Below, in pieces: positions 23,201 to 33,219 of a stretch of DNA of 64,000 bases. The position numbers and the translations under genes were made by a program. Position 1 is the stretch's first letter; each line of letters begins with the position of its first letter. The stretch covers positions 13,899,864-13,963,863 of the forward strand of contig JACGWO010000008.1 in the NCBI GenBank assembly GCA_034509735.1, given 5' to 3'. This stretch comes from Sesamum alatum (lineage: Eukaryota; Streptophyta; Magnoliopsida; Lamiales; Pedaliaceae). Under the pieces are notes generated by a model. That model did not search any database and had not been told where the DNA came from. It saw only the letters and a list, made by a program, of their open reading frames with translations.

Positions 23201-23354
23201 CCTCCCCTCAAGGTGGTGAATAGATATTCACCCTTCCCAGCTTGTTTGTAAGTTCTTCAAATCTTGAAGTAGGCAGCCCTTTTGTTAGAACATCTGCTAA
23301 CTGATCACTTGATAGTATGTAAGGTGTGCTACTTAGGCCACTATCCAATTTTTC

Positions 23355-23597
23355 CTATATGAAGTGCCTATCAACTTCAATGTGTTTAGTCCGATCATGT
23401 TGCACAGGATTATGTGCAATGTTGATGGCAGATATGTTATCGCAGTAGAGTTTCGTCGGTCCTTCCCTTTTGACTCTAATATCATAAGGGATAATTTTCA
23501 GCCAAAGAAGTTCACAAATTGGAGGTGCCATAGCTCTGAACTCAGCCTCAGCAGTTGATCGTTCAACCACGAGCTGTTTTTTAATCCTCCATGTCAC
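23355..23597 (-). pseudogene. Copia RNase H, C-terminal part
   Basis: The frame contains VERSTAEAEFRAMA, LYCDNISAINIAHNPVQHDR and TKHIEVDRHFI, the conserved copia RNase H segments (family S(T)xEAEY, DNxxAxxxxxNPVxHxRTKHIE). RNase H removes the RNA strand during reverse transcription. The frame is separated from RT by stops and frameshifts, and part of the tail is missing, so it is inactive. Confidence 0.88.
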
Positions 23598-24980
23598 AAG
23601 ATTACCTCCAAGGAAATACAGTAGCCTGATGTAGATTGCCTATCTATCATAGAACCAGCGTAGTATGCATCTATATAAGCTTCTAGAGTAAGATCTTTAC
23701 ATTTCTTGAATAAGATCCCTCTACATGGTGTGGCCTTTAGTGTAATGTAGAATTCTGTGGACAGCTTGCGAGTGTCTTTCTTTCGGATCATGCATGAATA
23801 GACTTACAATGCTTACTGCATAAGCTATATCTGGTCTGGTGTGGGATAAGTAGATCAATTTCCTAACTAATCTCTGATATCTTCCCTTTTCAACTGTACT
23901 ATTATCTTTATCTCCAACCATCTTATGGTTAGGTTCAATAGGTGTGCTAGCTTCCTTACAACCAAGTGTTCTAGTTTCCTTGAGAAAATCCAACACATAC
24001 TTTCCTTGAGAAAGAAATATGCCTTTCTTAGAATATGCCACTTCAATGCCCAAAAAGTACTTCAATTTGCCAAGTTCCTTAATCTCAAACTCTTTAGCCA
24101 AGCATCTTCGAAGAGAGTCTCTTTCTGTTGGATCATTTCCTATTACAATAATCTCATCCACATAGACAAGCAATATCGTAACGTCCCCTATGACCGAATG
24201 CTTTATAAGAAGAGTATGGTCCCCGTGACTTTGTATGTATCCCATTGCTGGCATGGCTTTAGTAAATCTCCCAAATCATGCTCTAGGGAATTGTTTTAAG
24301 CCATAGAGTGCTTTCTTCAACCTGCACACTTTATTGCCACTAAAATTTTCATCAAATCTTGGAGTAGGATCCATCTATACTTCTTCCTCTAGGTCCCTGT
24401 GCAAAAAAGCATTTTTAACATCAAATTATTAAAAAGACCAACCAAAATTAACAGCTAAAGATAATAATACACGCATTGTACTCATTTTGGCTACTGGTGC
24501 AAAAGTTTCTTGATAATCTACTCCATAAGTTTGAGTATATCCTTTTGCCACCAACCTAGCTTTGTATATCTCCAAAGACCCATCAGCCTTATATTTTAGG
24601 GTAAACACCCATTTACATCCTACTTATTTCTTTTCATTAGGTAAACTAACAATTTCCTGTGTTTTATTTTTTTCTAAAGTATTCATTTCCCCTCTCATGG
24701 CTTCCACCCAATTTTTATCCTTAAGAGCCTCTTGTAGTGTTTAGGAATGCTGATAGAATTTAGGGTGGTGAGGAAGCTCCTATGTTGTAGAGATAATATG
24801 TGAAATAACACAAAGTGAGAAATTGGATGTGGGGTGCATTTTTGGGGCCCTTTTCTAACTGCAATTGGTAAATCTAACTCAATAGGGTCATGGAAAGCAT
24901 GTTCACTACCAATTGATGAAGGAGAAGAGACAGATTCAGTACCTGCTTCAGATTCATGGATAGGTTTATGGATTTGCTTA
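23594..24980 (-). pseudogene. Copia reverse transcriptase, with active-site change
   Basis: The frame at 24254-23721 contains LLVYVDEIIVIGND, EFEIKELGKLKYFLGIEVA and RPDIAYAVSIVSLFM, diagnostic of copia RT. The catalytic box is YVDE instead of YVDD, a change of the second Asp to Glu (codon at 24152-24154) expected to abolish polymerisation. The N-terminal fingers region extends upstream to about 24980 with stops and frameshifts. The 23791-23594 block (IDAYYAGSMIDRQSTSGYC) leads into RNase H. Confidence 0.9.
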
Positions 24981-24982
24981 GG

Positions 24983-26091
24983 TTAAAAAATATGAACTCT
25001 CTTTCTTAAGTAGACCTGCAGTGGTGCAATAGATTCCACACTAGGTTGTTGCTTTTCCAGTTGAATTTCATAAATAGGTTTAGGTCCCATTTCAAGAAGA
25101 GCTGTAGGAGAAGTTTCATGAATAGTTTCAAGGGGGTTTTGCGGGTTTGGAGAAACTGATTTCTTTAGCAAAGTTAAAGGACCACTTTTTGGAAGACTGT
25201 CAAATTCAAGAAATTCCTTTGTGTCATCTTTATCTTTTTCAAAATCTTTCTCTTGTGGGGATGGAGTTTGACTCTGAAAAAATGACTTATTTTGAAGAAA
25301 AGTTGCATCCATAGAAGTGAAATTTTTTCTAGAAGTAGGGTGAAAAACTTGTAACCCTTTTTGGTGTTTGAGTATTCCAAAAACACATATTTTAAAGCTC
25401 TTCAGTTTGCTCCTATTGTGAGAATGAACATGAACGAATGCAGCACAACCAAACACTTTAGGTGGTAGCATGCAAGAGCCATTAAAATCCGGGTGAAAAC
25501 TAGACATCATAGTTATAGGACTCCGATATCCTAACACCCTAGGCGACATTCTATTTATTAAGTATGTTGTTGTTAAAGCAGCCTCCCCTGAAAAACATTT
25601 TGGACCATTATTCTAGAACAATAGTGCACGTGTAACATTGAATAAATGTCTATTTTTGCGTCCAGCAACCCCATTTTGTTGGGGTGTAACACAAGAAGAC
25701 TCATGGATAATTCCTTCCTTTTTAAAAGAAAGATGAGACTTTCATTAAAGTACTCTCTTGGATTATCTGACCTAACTCTGTTAATAGAAACTCCAAATTG
25801 TGTGTTTATCATTTTGTGAAAATATGGAAAAATACTAATTACTTCAGACTTTTCTTACATGAGATATAACCAAGTTGCTCTTGTACAATCATCAATAAGA
25901 GACACAAACCATCTAGCTCCTGAAATGTTAGGAATTCTAGATGGACTCCAAGTATCAGTACGCATCAAAGAGAAAGGTTTTGAAGACCTTGTATTGCTAA
26001 ATGGAAATGACACAGGATGTTGTTTAGAAATTTCACATGTATCACAATGAAAGTTGTTCATATTAACATTTTTTAAAAGAGCTGGAAACAT
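24983..26091 (-). pseudogene. Copia integrase, fragmented
   Basis: The block 26091-25855 carries the zinc-finger end (HCDTCEISKQHPVSF) and the first catalytic Asp region (MRTDTWSPS, SLIDDCTRATWLYLM). The block 25812-25573 carries the second Asp (RVRSDNPREYF). The third catalytic residue region is frame-shifted and unclear. The 25549-24983 block is the C-terminal region, including LPPKVFGCAAFVHVH and the hydrophilic linker to RT. Several frames are needed, so no active enzyme is made. Confidence 0.85.
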
Positions 26092-26277
26092 ACTTTTAAG
26101 TAAAATAAAAGGAGGATGTCCAAGGCGAAAGTGATGAAGCCAAATTTCATTTGTAGTGGGGGAAAATTTTTTTCTGATGAGCGTGAAAGAGATACTTAAT
26201 CTTTGTTTGAACTTACTTCTTCAAGATAATAGAGTCCATTTCTTTCCTTAGCAAATCCCAATCGTCCTCTCCATGAC

Positions 26278-26600
26278 CTAATCCTGAAAGATGCAATGTG
26301 TAGGAAAAAAAAAAGTTATTTTGCAGTTTAAGCCCTTGGTGATTTGATGAATTGATACAAGGTTAGTGGACAACTTAGGAAAATGCAATACATTTCTTAA
26401 AGAAAGAGGAGTTAAATTGATTTTTCCTTGGCCAGCAACAGTCACAAGTGAGCAATCTGCAACAACTTTTCTATTTTCAGGACATAGATTATAAGTAACA
26501 AACCTGGTAGGGTTATGTGTCATGTGATCTGTTGCTCCGGAGTCTATGATCCAGGAGCTAGAAAAAGGTGAATCAGAGGCATTAAAAGAATAAGAATCAA
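26278..26600 (-). pseudogene. Copia protease and pre-integrase region
   Basis: Reading from about 26565 gives SSWIIDSGATDHMTHNP, with the copia aspartic protease motif DSGA intact. It is followed by LRNVLHFPKLSTNLVSIHQ, the conserved downstream segment. The frame stays open to about 26278 and then breaks. Confidence 0.85.
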
Positions 26601-26814
26601 AGCACTTACCTTATTGAGGCAATGAACCTGCAGTAGAAGGTTCTCTAATTAAGAAGATTCCTCAGCTTATCAGTCTCTTCTTTATTCAGTCCAATTTCAT
26701 CACTCTTGATGGTTAGTTTTTCTCGAGCGGATCTTTCTCCATTTGTGAAGTGTGTTTGGCCTCTTTGTTCACCTTTAAGTCATGCATTCCGACTGAGAAC
26801 TTGAGCTTTTCCAT

Positions 26815-27650
26815 GGAGTTTAAAACAGTTCTCTATCGTATGGCGTGGCTTCTTACAGTACGAGCACCACATTCGTCTCGGTTTAATGGCTTAAAGTACT
26901 ATGTTTTCTTATTCTTAGATTTAACATTCTGTCCTTGATTGGTTTCACCCTTGAACTTTGTAGAGATCATAGCTGAACCCTCTAACGTATGAGAATTGAG
27001 TATAACTTTCCTTCAACTCTCCTCAACACATATTATTGAGAAAGTTTCACTTATAGAGGGTAAAGTCCCCCTTCCCAACAACTGTATCTGGATCTGATCA
27101 AATTCTGCATTAAGACCTGCAATAAATTCAAAGATTCTATCCTTCTCTACAAAATTCTTGAGCATCACAGCATCGTCAATGCACTTCATTTTGATACTCT
27201 GGTAATGATCAAGTTCAAGCCAAAAACTTTTCATAATGTTATAATATTCTGTAACATTTCGTGTACCTTGTTTAGTAGATGATATTTTAGTCTTGATCTC
27301 ATACATTAGAGCTGCATCTTTCATCTGGAGTAAGTCTGGCGAACATATTCACAGATCTCTTGAGTAGTTCTTAAACACATGCAACTCCCACTTATTTCAG
27401 GTTGCATTGAATTCCAAAGGCAAGACATGATCATTGAATCTTCCTCATCCCATGCAGCAAAATTAGGATCTTTAGATTTTGGAGCAGCCACAATGAGATG
27501 ATTTAGTTTTCCTCTTCCCTTAAAAAATGTTCCAACTATCTGTACCACTGAAGATAGTTTCCTCCATTTAATTGGTATGAGGGTTAATATTCTGGAGGTC
27601 TCCAGAAGATGGATTTGGTGTAGATTCAACAGCAATCCCAGAGGGATTAG
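26815..27650 (-). pseudogene. Copia Gag, two main blocks plus zinc knuckle
   Basis: The block 27635-27321 is the Gag N-terminal domain (MIMSCLWNSMQPEIS). The block 27324-27013 contains VTEYYNIMKSFWLELDHY and FEFIAGLNAEFDQIQ, characteristic of plant copia Gag. A zinc knuckle CSYCKKPRHTIENC lies at about 26820-26875 in a further frame. Gag packages the RNA; here it is split by a frameshift at 27321-27324 and later stops. Confidence 0.85.
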
Positions 27651-27773
27651 ACGAGATTGTAGAGGTTTCTGACATTTTCAGTTTGAAGAAAAATGGAGGT
27701 TTGGCAAGTAAGGCCAATAATCAACAATAAAGGTTGATCAAAGGTAATCAAAAAGATCTCACAGAACGTATTA

Positions 27774-27785
27774 GCTCTGGTACCA
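27774..27785 (-). promoter_or_regulatory. Primer binding site of the older copia
   Basis: On the minus strand, directly after the 5' LTR, the sequence is TGGTACCAGAGC, one base away from TGGTATCAGAGC, the site complementary to plant initiator Met tRNA. Confidence 0.85.
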
Positions 27786-28027
27786 TGTAAAGAAAAAGAA
27801 TTCTATTTCAATATCTTAGTGAGCAGTACAATGTTAGTATTTATAAACAACTACGTGCCAAATTTAGGGAAGTTTGACCTCTAAAACAATCCCAAGAAAT
27901 TTGGGATCAGATCCCTATAAATCAGGAACCAACTAATCTAAAAGGTAAGAAGATAAACCATAAGAACTGTACAATATATACTTGTTGTACAAAGATGTAC
28001 AGAGGATGACTTAGCAGATTTCCAACA
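27786..28027 (-). repeat. 5' LTR of the older copia element
   Basis: 242 bp starting TGTAAAGAAAAAG in plus coordinates and ending CCAACA. It aligns with 22960-23200 with scattered substitutions and is followed by ATTTT and Helitron sequence. Confidence 0.9.
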
Positions 28028-28129
28028 ATTTTAAATAAATATCATATGTTGTAACTAAAGGTATGCGCGAGTCTATTGTTGCGCCTCATTACACAAGTTA
28101 GAGCTTGGAATCCATGTAAAGTGATGCAT

Positions 28130-28590
28130 TTAAAGATAAACAACGCTTATGCCGCAAGAAGATTCAACACACTCAATTGCTCAATTACTGAGTTTGGCTG
28201 AGTGGATTAATTTAATTAGAAAATGAAAAGTAAGATGTTTATTGCCATTCCTCTTTGCTTTCAAAATATTATTTCGCTACCTTTCTCTGAGCTCCTAGGC
28301 AAGAGATCCTATTCATTCCTTAAGAAGAGTTATTAAGAGACAGGGATCCATTTAAAGGAATTCGTGCTGATTGCCTAACTTCGGGTACCTTGACTATCAA
28401 TAAATGAAGTTCCCCAGGAGCAAAGCCATCTACGCCAAGATCTTTAGTTCCTTTCACTACCAGCCGCTGTGATAGAAGGAGCTGCTCTAGCTTAAGCTTA
28501 AGTCGATCCTTACAACATAGAATAGCGGAACGAATTAGCCATAGAGCTCATCCCCGAACGAATAGCCAAACGAATTAGCCATATGATTTG
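28130..28590. other. Organelle-like DNA insert (possible NUMT) in Helitron helicase
   Basis: Between Helitron helicase blocks lies about 460 bp of higher-GC, non-repetitive sequence, for example GAAGTTCCCCAGGAGCAAAG and the partly repeated CGAATTAGCCATA at 28530-28583. Its texture resembles plant mitochondrial intergenic DNA. No open frame has a known domain. The identification is by sequence feel only. Confidence 0.35.
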
Positions 28591-28599
28591 TAGTGCAAA

Positions 28600-29140
28600 C
28601 ACTTTGTGTCCTGGTTAAGCAAGTGATAATGAGCAAAATATGCATCCGCCAGATTTTTAAACTCAATAAAGATTTTCGGTATTCTCAATCATTACTTAGA
28701 GTTAAAGAAAGGAGCACCTATAATGCTTATGAGGAATTTTAGCCAGTGTTTGGGTTTGTGAGATAGTACTCGGCTCATTATCTCAAAAATCGGTGAAAAG
28801 GTGCTCGAGGCACGTGTCGTCACTGGATTTCATATGGGTGAAGAAGTCCTAATTCCACGAATTATTATTTCCACCACTCAGTCTCAAACATTTGTTATGA
28901 TGGAGAGAAGACAATTTCCTGTAAAGTTGGCATTTGCAATGACTATTAATAAGAGCCAAGGACAAACACTCGATAGAGTCTAATTATACTTGCCAGAGCC
29001 AGTATTCACACATGGTCAGTTATATGTTGTATTGTCATGTGTAACAAATCCACTAGGTTTAAAGATGCTCATTTGTAATAAATCCATAATACCTCGAAAT
29101 TGCACAAAATATATCGTGTATCCAGAGGTACTTGCTGGAA
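28600..29140 (+). pseudogene. Helitron PIF1-like helicase, C-terminal part, copy B
   Basis: Reading from about 28700 gives GAPIMLMRNFSQCLGL and STRLIISKIGEKV, then VTGFHMGEEVLIPRI and FPVKLAFAMTINKSQGQT (28801-28983). The last is the highly conserved C-terminal PIF1 motif of Helitron helicases. It is followed by YLPEPVFTHGQLYVVLS near 28985-29035 after a stop. The helicase would unwind DNA during rolling-circle transposition. Copy A has lost this part. Confidence 0.9.
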
Positions 29141-29369
29141 TTCATGAATAATATTATTTTTTATTTCATGATTGTCTTTGTAATTATCTTTTTAGAATAA
29201 TTATATATCTTATAGTAAATTCATATATTCGTCTGTACAAAATTTATCATGAATGCATAACCAGGCATAGTTCACATTTTTCATTCATTTATATTTATTT
29301 TTTTTTCTAAGTTGCAATGTATTTGTGTGTTTCAAAAGATTGCATACATTAAAAAGTTAAAATAAATAT

Positions 29370-30430
29370 TATTGATAAGTGCAGGAGATACAGATGCAAT
29401 ATATACACCTTTGAAGTTATTAAGCCCACATGGTTGCAGATTTAATGTCCAGGTTCGTTTGATCAGACTGGTAGATGGTCACACACGAGCACAAGATAAG
29501 AACATTGAAGATGGTATTTGTTGATTGTAAAGTAAGCATGTGTCTAACAATATTCTTTTTCTACATTTATGTTTTAATTTTTTAAATTTAAATTAGAAAG
29601 TTTTGACAAAACTGCATCTCATTTTTTTATCGAATTTGACAAGGATTCTTCATGCAAGGTGTTGTTTATATTTGTAATTTTCTTACTTCATTTCGTACCT
29701 TGCAAAAGGAAACATATATAATATTCGATGTGTACAAGTGATAGTAGTTGATAAATATATATATATATATATATATATAATCCTACCTCACTGCTAACGA
29801 TTGCTAATAGATTATGGTGTGAAGATCGGAAATGTTACAGACAACAGGATGAGTTTTTATGTCATTTTATCATATTCTTAGATTGAACGATATAGACAAC
29901 CACATGGATTTGGATTACCAACTTATTGTTAAGTCAATCTATGTTTTAATTAATTGTATAGTTTTGCTTCTTACATTTATATATATATATATAAACTAAT
30001 TTATTCTTTATTGCAGATCTTTTTGAATTGGTTGTTTGTGTTACACATTGTCGACGAGCTCCAAATGATTCATTTATTCGTGAAATCTTGATCCTTGACA
30101 CAACGTAACTATTTTCTACTGTGTATTTTCAGTTGTTATTAAAATACAATTAACATGATATGCAACATAATTTTTTTTACATACAGTTTGACAGTTGTTC
30201 ACATGGTTGTGTAGTAATTTTGCCATTGAAGAAGAAAAAAGGTTGTCTAAAATGCTTGATCACAACAATATTTTGTTGGCATATGGAGATGTGGTGAAAA
30301 TTTATGAAGGTAAATATAGTTATTTTAAAATTTTTGAAGGTAAAGATAGTTATTTTAACCAAGTACAAAATATAAGGATTCTTTTTTCTAATATTGGTTT
30401 TTTTAATTGCAAATCCATCTATATATACAC
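29370..30430 (+). pseudogene. Helitron RPA-like gene, N-terminal exons, copy B
   Basis: The exon near 29395-29530 encodes YTPLKLLSPHGCRFNVQVRL and then LVDGH. A 2-bp loss in the CACACACGAG run shifts the frame relative to copy A. Exons near 29815-29935, 30015-30110 (LFELVVCVTHCRRAPNDSFI) and 30185-30430 follow, with (TA)n-containing intron stretches between. The gene resumes beyond the organelle-like insert. It is inactive. Confidence 0.65.
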
Positions 30431-30575
30431 ATAAGTTTGGCAAATTGTATATCAAAAAGTTTATAGATCGCCTGAGGACTTGGTAAGAAAACTACACAAA
30501 AAAAATTACTATGTTGGAACTTCTTTATCATTTTTTTATAATATGCTCTTCAAAATTTTGAAGGTTTAAAGAAGA

Positions 30576-30955
30576 TTGGGCTTCTTCATGATGTAGCAAG
30601 TTTATTGTATCATCCTAGGGTTCATTTACCCACAGATACTTATGATAATCCTCTTTGTCCTCTGAAGGAAGGTTTAGATGGGTTTAACTGGTTGATGGAT
30701 CTCCTAATTCCTCCAGCTTAACTGCTGTGGTGGGAACATGTCAACTAGGCCTAAAGCTAGGAGGTTTGGATTGGTTTTTCTGATTCGCACTAATACAGGA
30801 ATAAGCGACCGCAGATGATTCAACTGGTTAGTTCGCATCCGTACTTGCTTCCCTTTTTTCCATCCTTATAGCACCTTAGAAGACCCCGAGTCGAAAGGTA
30901 GTGAGGGGATTCTGCCTAAGTAGACCCAGTCATTTAGGAACTTTGAACATCTCCG
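30576..30955. other. Second organelle-like DNA insert
   Basis: Copy A reads straight through from GAAGATTGGGC (15788) to TCGATCAAGCATATT (15826) with only about 30 bp between. Copy B has about 380 bp more, with non-repetitive, higher-GC sequence such as AGAAGACCCCGAGTCGAAAG. A short open stretch (about 30580-30720) has no known domain. Texture suggests plant mitochondrial DNA, unverified. Confidence 0.35.
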
Positions 30956-31082
30956 GTTAATTCGATCAAGCATATTTAAAATATTCAGGTCACTAAAAAT
31001 CTCAAGTGTTAAAAGGATTTGGATATGTGATTAGACCTCATGATGGTGTAAGAATTTTAATTTTGTTAGTACTTAATAAATA

Positions 31083-31841
31083 GGAAAAATTGCATATTAC
31101 CCCCCTGTGTTTTCAAAAGTCAGCTAGAAACTCCCTTGCGTTTTGAAAATAGACAAAAAAAACCTTGTGTTTTGTAAAACCCTGCAAAAAAATTCCTCTC
31201 CGTTAGAAACTAACGGAGAGTGTCTAACACTCGCCCAATGTGCGAGTGGGCTTCATATTTGACCTTTTTTAGGGTTATTTTATTAGTACAAATGTCTATT
31301 TTACCCTCTTTCTTTTGTCATTTAACTATATTTTAATAAGTTGATATTATTGATTAATTTAAATTACTATCTAACCTAAATATATTTTAATAAATTATAT
31401 ATATCTAATATATTAATTAAAATAATTTTACAATACTAAAAAATTATATTTAAACTAAAAATAATTAAATGTCCATTGGGGGATGGGTGGATGGTTTGGG
31501 GTTTTAATATAAAATATTTTATTTTAAAAAAATTATTATATAATATAACAAAATAGACTAAATTTAGACCTTTGATTTTTTATAAATTTAAGATCTAACG
31601 GTTGATATAGATTGATTAGATCCTACGGCTTTAATTCAATCCAAAAAGATCCAACGATTACTAAAAAAGAAATAATATAAATGTATAAGGGTATAACGGT
31701 CTTTTAGCAAAAAAAATTAACGGTGAGGGGCAAGTGTGCATGGTTTTACAAAAATACAAGGGGTTTTTCGCCTATTTTCAAAACACAGGGGAGTTTTTAG
31801 CTGACTTTTGAAAACATAGGAGTGTAATATGCAATTTGTCC
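31083..31841. mobile_element. Mutator-type MITE with long terminal inverted repeats
   Basis: About 50 bp at each end are inverted repeats (left GGAAAAATTGCATATTACCC, right the complement ending TATGCAATTTGTCC). Exact 9-bp duplications TAATAAATA flank it (31074-31082 and 31842-31850). Copy A carries the empty site with a single TAATAAATA near 15947. The interior has no coding region. It inserted after the duplication. Confidence 0.95.
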
Positions 31842-31904
31842 TAATAAATATTAGAAAATATTGTAGTTCAATATAATTATGTAATTTAGTGCACAGGTAA
31901 AAAA

Positions 31905-32330
31905 AATTTGCATTGTTGGTCGTGATGAGAAAAATTGATGTTGATAACATATGGTAGGAAACATGAAATCAATGTGGACATAGTTGCAAACCTTATCATG
32001 GGAAAACAGTTTGTCTCAGATGCAATGATGTTGTTGATGCAACTATTATGTAATATTTTTCATATTATTTACTTATATCATTTAATTATTATATTTGATA
32101 TTAAATAACTCATTTTGGAATTACTATTTTTGAATTCATCTTAGAGTAAAAGATAGCAGTAGTGGTATCGATTTGAAATTGTTGAAGAAACAAGTCAAAT
32201 ATATATTTCGTAATCAAGCTACTTATAATTTTAAAACTTTGGAAGAAAGGGTAAATAACAACCCTATTTTGAGACACAAATGATATTTCAAATGTAATAA
32301 TAGTTTAGCATGACATATTATGTTAGTAGG
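31905..32330 (+). pseudogene. Helitron RPA-like gene, zinc-finger and following exons, copy B
   Basis: The counterpart of 16004-16420. The zinc-finger exon reads CIVGRDEK, then an extra A shifts the frame. The first finger Cys codon (TGC in copy A) is TGA here, and the rest gives NQCGHSCKPYHGKTVC in the shifted frame. The next exon carries KDSSSGIDLKLLKK and LEERVNNNPILRHK. Confidence 0.72.
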
Positions 32331-32973
32331 AAAATGACATAAAGTTGCTGTAAGACCACATCGATTCATTCATAGGCTGCATGTACTACCAATTTTCACA
32401 ACGTCAAATGCTCGTTATCCAATGAATTTTATTTTACTAGTTGATTGGTGAGAAATGTGATCTCATTTTTCAAAGAGATTGAGTTTTCAACATAAATAAA
32501 TTGTAAGTATTTATAATTATATTTCATTTAATGAAAAGTGTTATTTGTTTAAAGAAAATTTAATTTCTCTAAATTTATATTTGTCATTTAACTTCTAAAT
32601 TAGACATAATAAAATATTTTGATAATATATATTATATAAGCCATCCGATTCACTCTTTTTTTTTCGCATTTACATGTTTGAATGTCCAGATGTTCATTGC
32701 ATTGTCATGGGTCAAATTGAAATTTGGGCCGCCTTTTGATTTTTATGTAACATATAAAACATATTATATTAATTTGTACTTATATTTAATTCTTTAATAA
32801 TATTTCGTTTAATTTATGTAAATCTATTTTGCTTTAAATTTTATAAATATTAATGCATTATAATTTCTAAAAAGTTAATTTTACTATTATCCATCTAACT
32901 TATAACTCTTTTTGACTGATTTTCATATACTTAAAAAATTTATACAATATTATTGTAATCATAATTACATTAA

Positions 32974-33000
32974 CCCGTACATAGCACGGGGCCACACTAC
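32974..33000 (+). mobile_element. Helitron 3' terminus, copy B
   Basis: A perfect 5-bp-stem hairpin CCCGT-ACATAGC-ACGGG (32974-32990) is followed after a few bases by CTAC at 32997-33000, where copy A has CTAG. This is the standard Helitron 3' architecture with one terminal base changed. Confidence 0.85.
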
Positions 33001-33016
33001 TATAAAGAAATTTAAG

Positions 33017-33205
33017 AACTCCTTTATGCTTTCACTCTTTTAGACTGTAAGGGAGTAGTACTCCTCATTTATTACTTTTTAGATTTCACTAGGGAGGTGG
33101 CTCTCTCCGTTGTATACCCTTTTTTTACTGATTTAATATAGAAGGGATGGGACCCAAAAAGATTCTCACCACCTTCGAGTGGCATTCTTTAAAAAAAAAA
33201 AAAAA
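33017..33205 (+). mobile_element. Poly(A)-tailed retroposon (short LINE 3' end or SINE)
   Basis: Copy B has about 190 bp absent from copy A, ending in a 15-A tail (33191-33205). It is flanked by 13-bp target duplications AAAGAAATTYAAG (33004-33016 and 33207-33219). The body contains TTTTTTTACTGATTTAATATA, as in 3' ends of plant LINEs. It is too short for coding. Target-primed insertion is clear; the source family is not. Confidence 0.8.
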
Positions 33206-33219
33206 GAAAGAAATTCAAG

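Larger units (their letters stand above)
22960..28027 (-). mobile_element. Ty1/copia LTR retrotransposon inserted in the copy-B Helitron
   Basis: LTRs at 22960-23200 and 27786-28027 both read TG...CA and are flanked by the 5-bp duplication ATTTT (22955-22959 and 28028-28032). Copy A retains the empty site near 3925 (GAGATTTTAAATAT). On the minus strand the order is PBS, gag, protease, integrase, RT, RNase H, polypurine tract, which is the copia order. Many stops and frameshifts and visible LTR differences mark it as older than the copia at 44393. Confidence 0.93.

Noticed and set aside
28801..28983. Stand-alone 60-codon gene
   Set aside because: It is the conserved C-terminal PIF1 helicase motif of the broken Helitron, not a separate gene.
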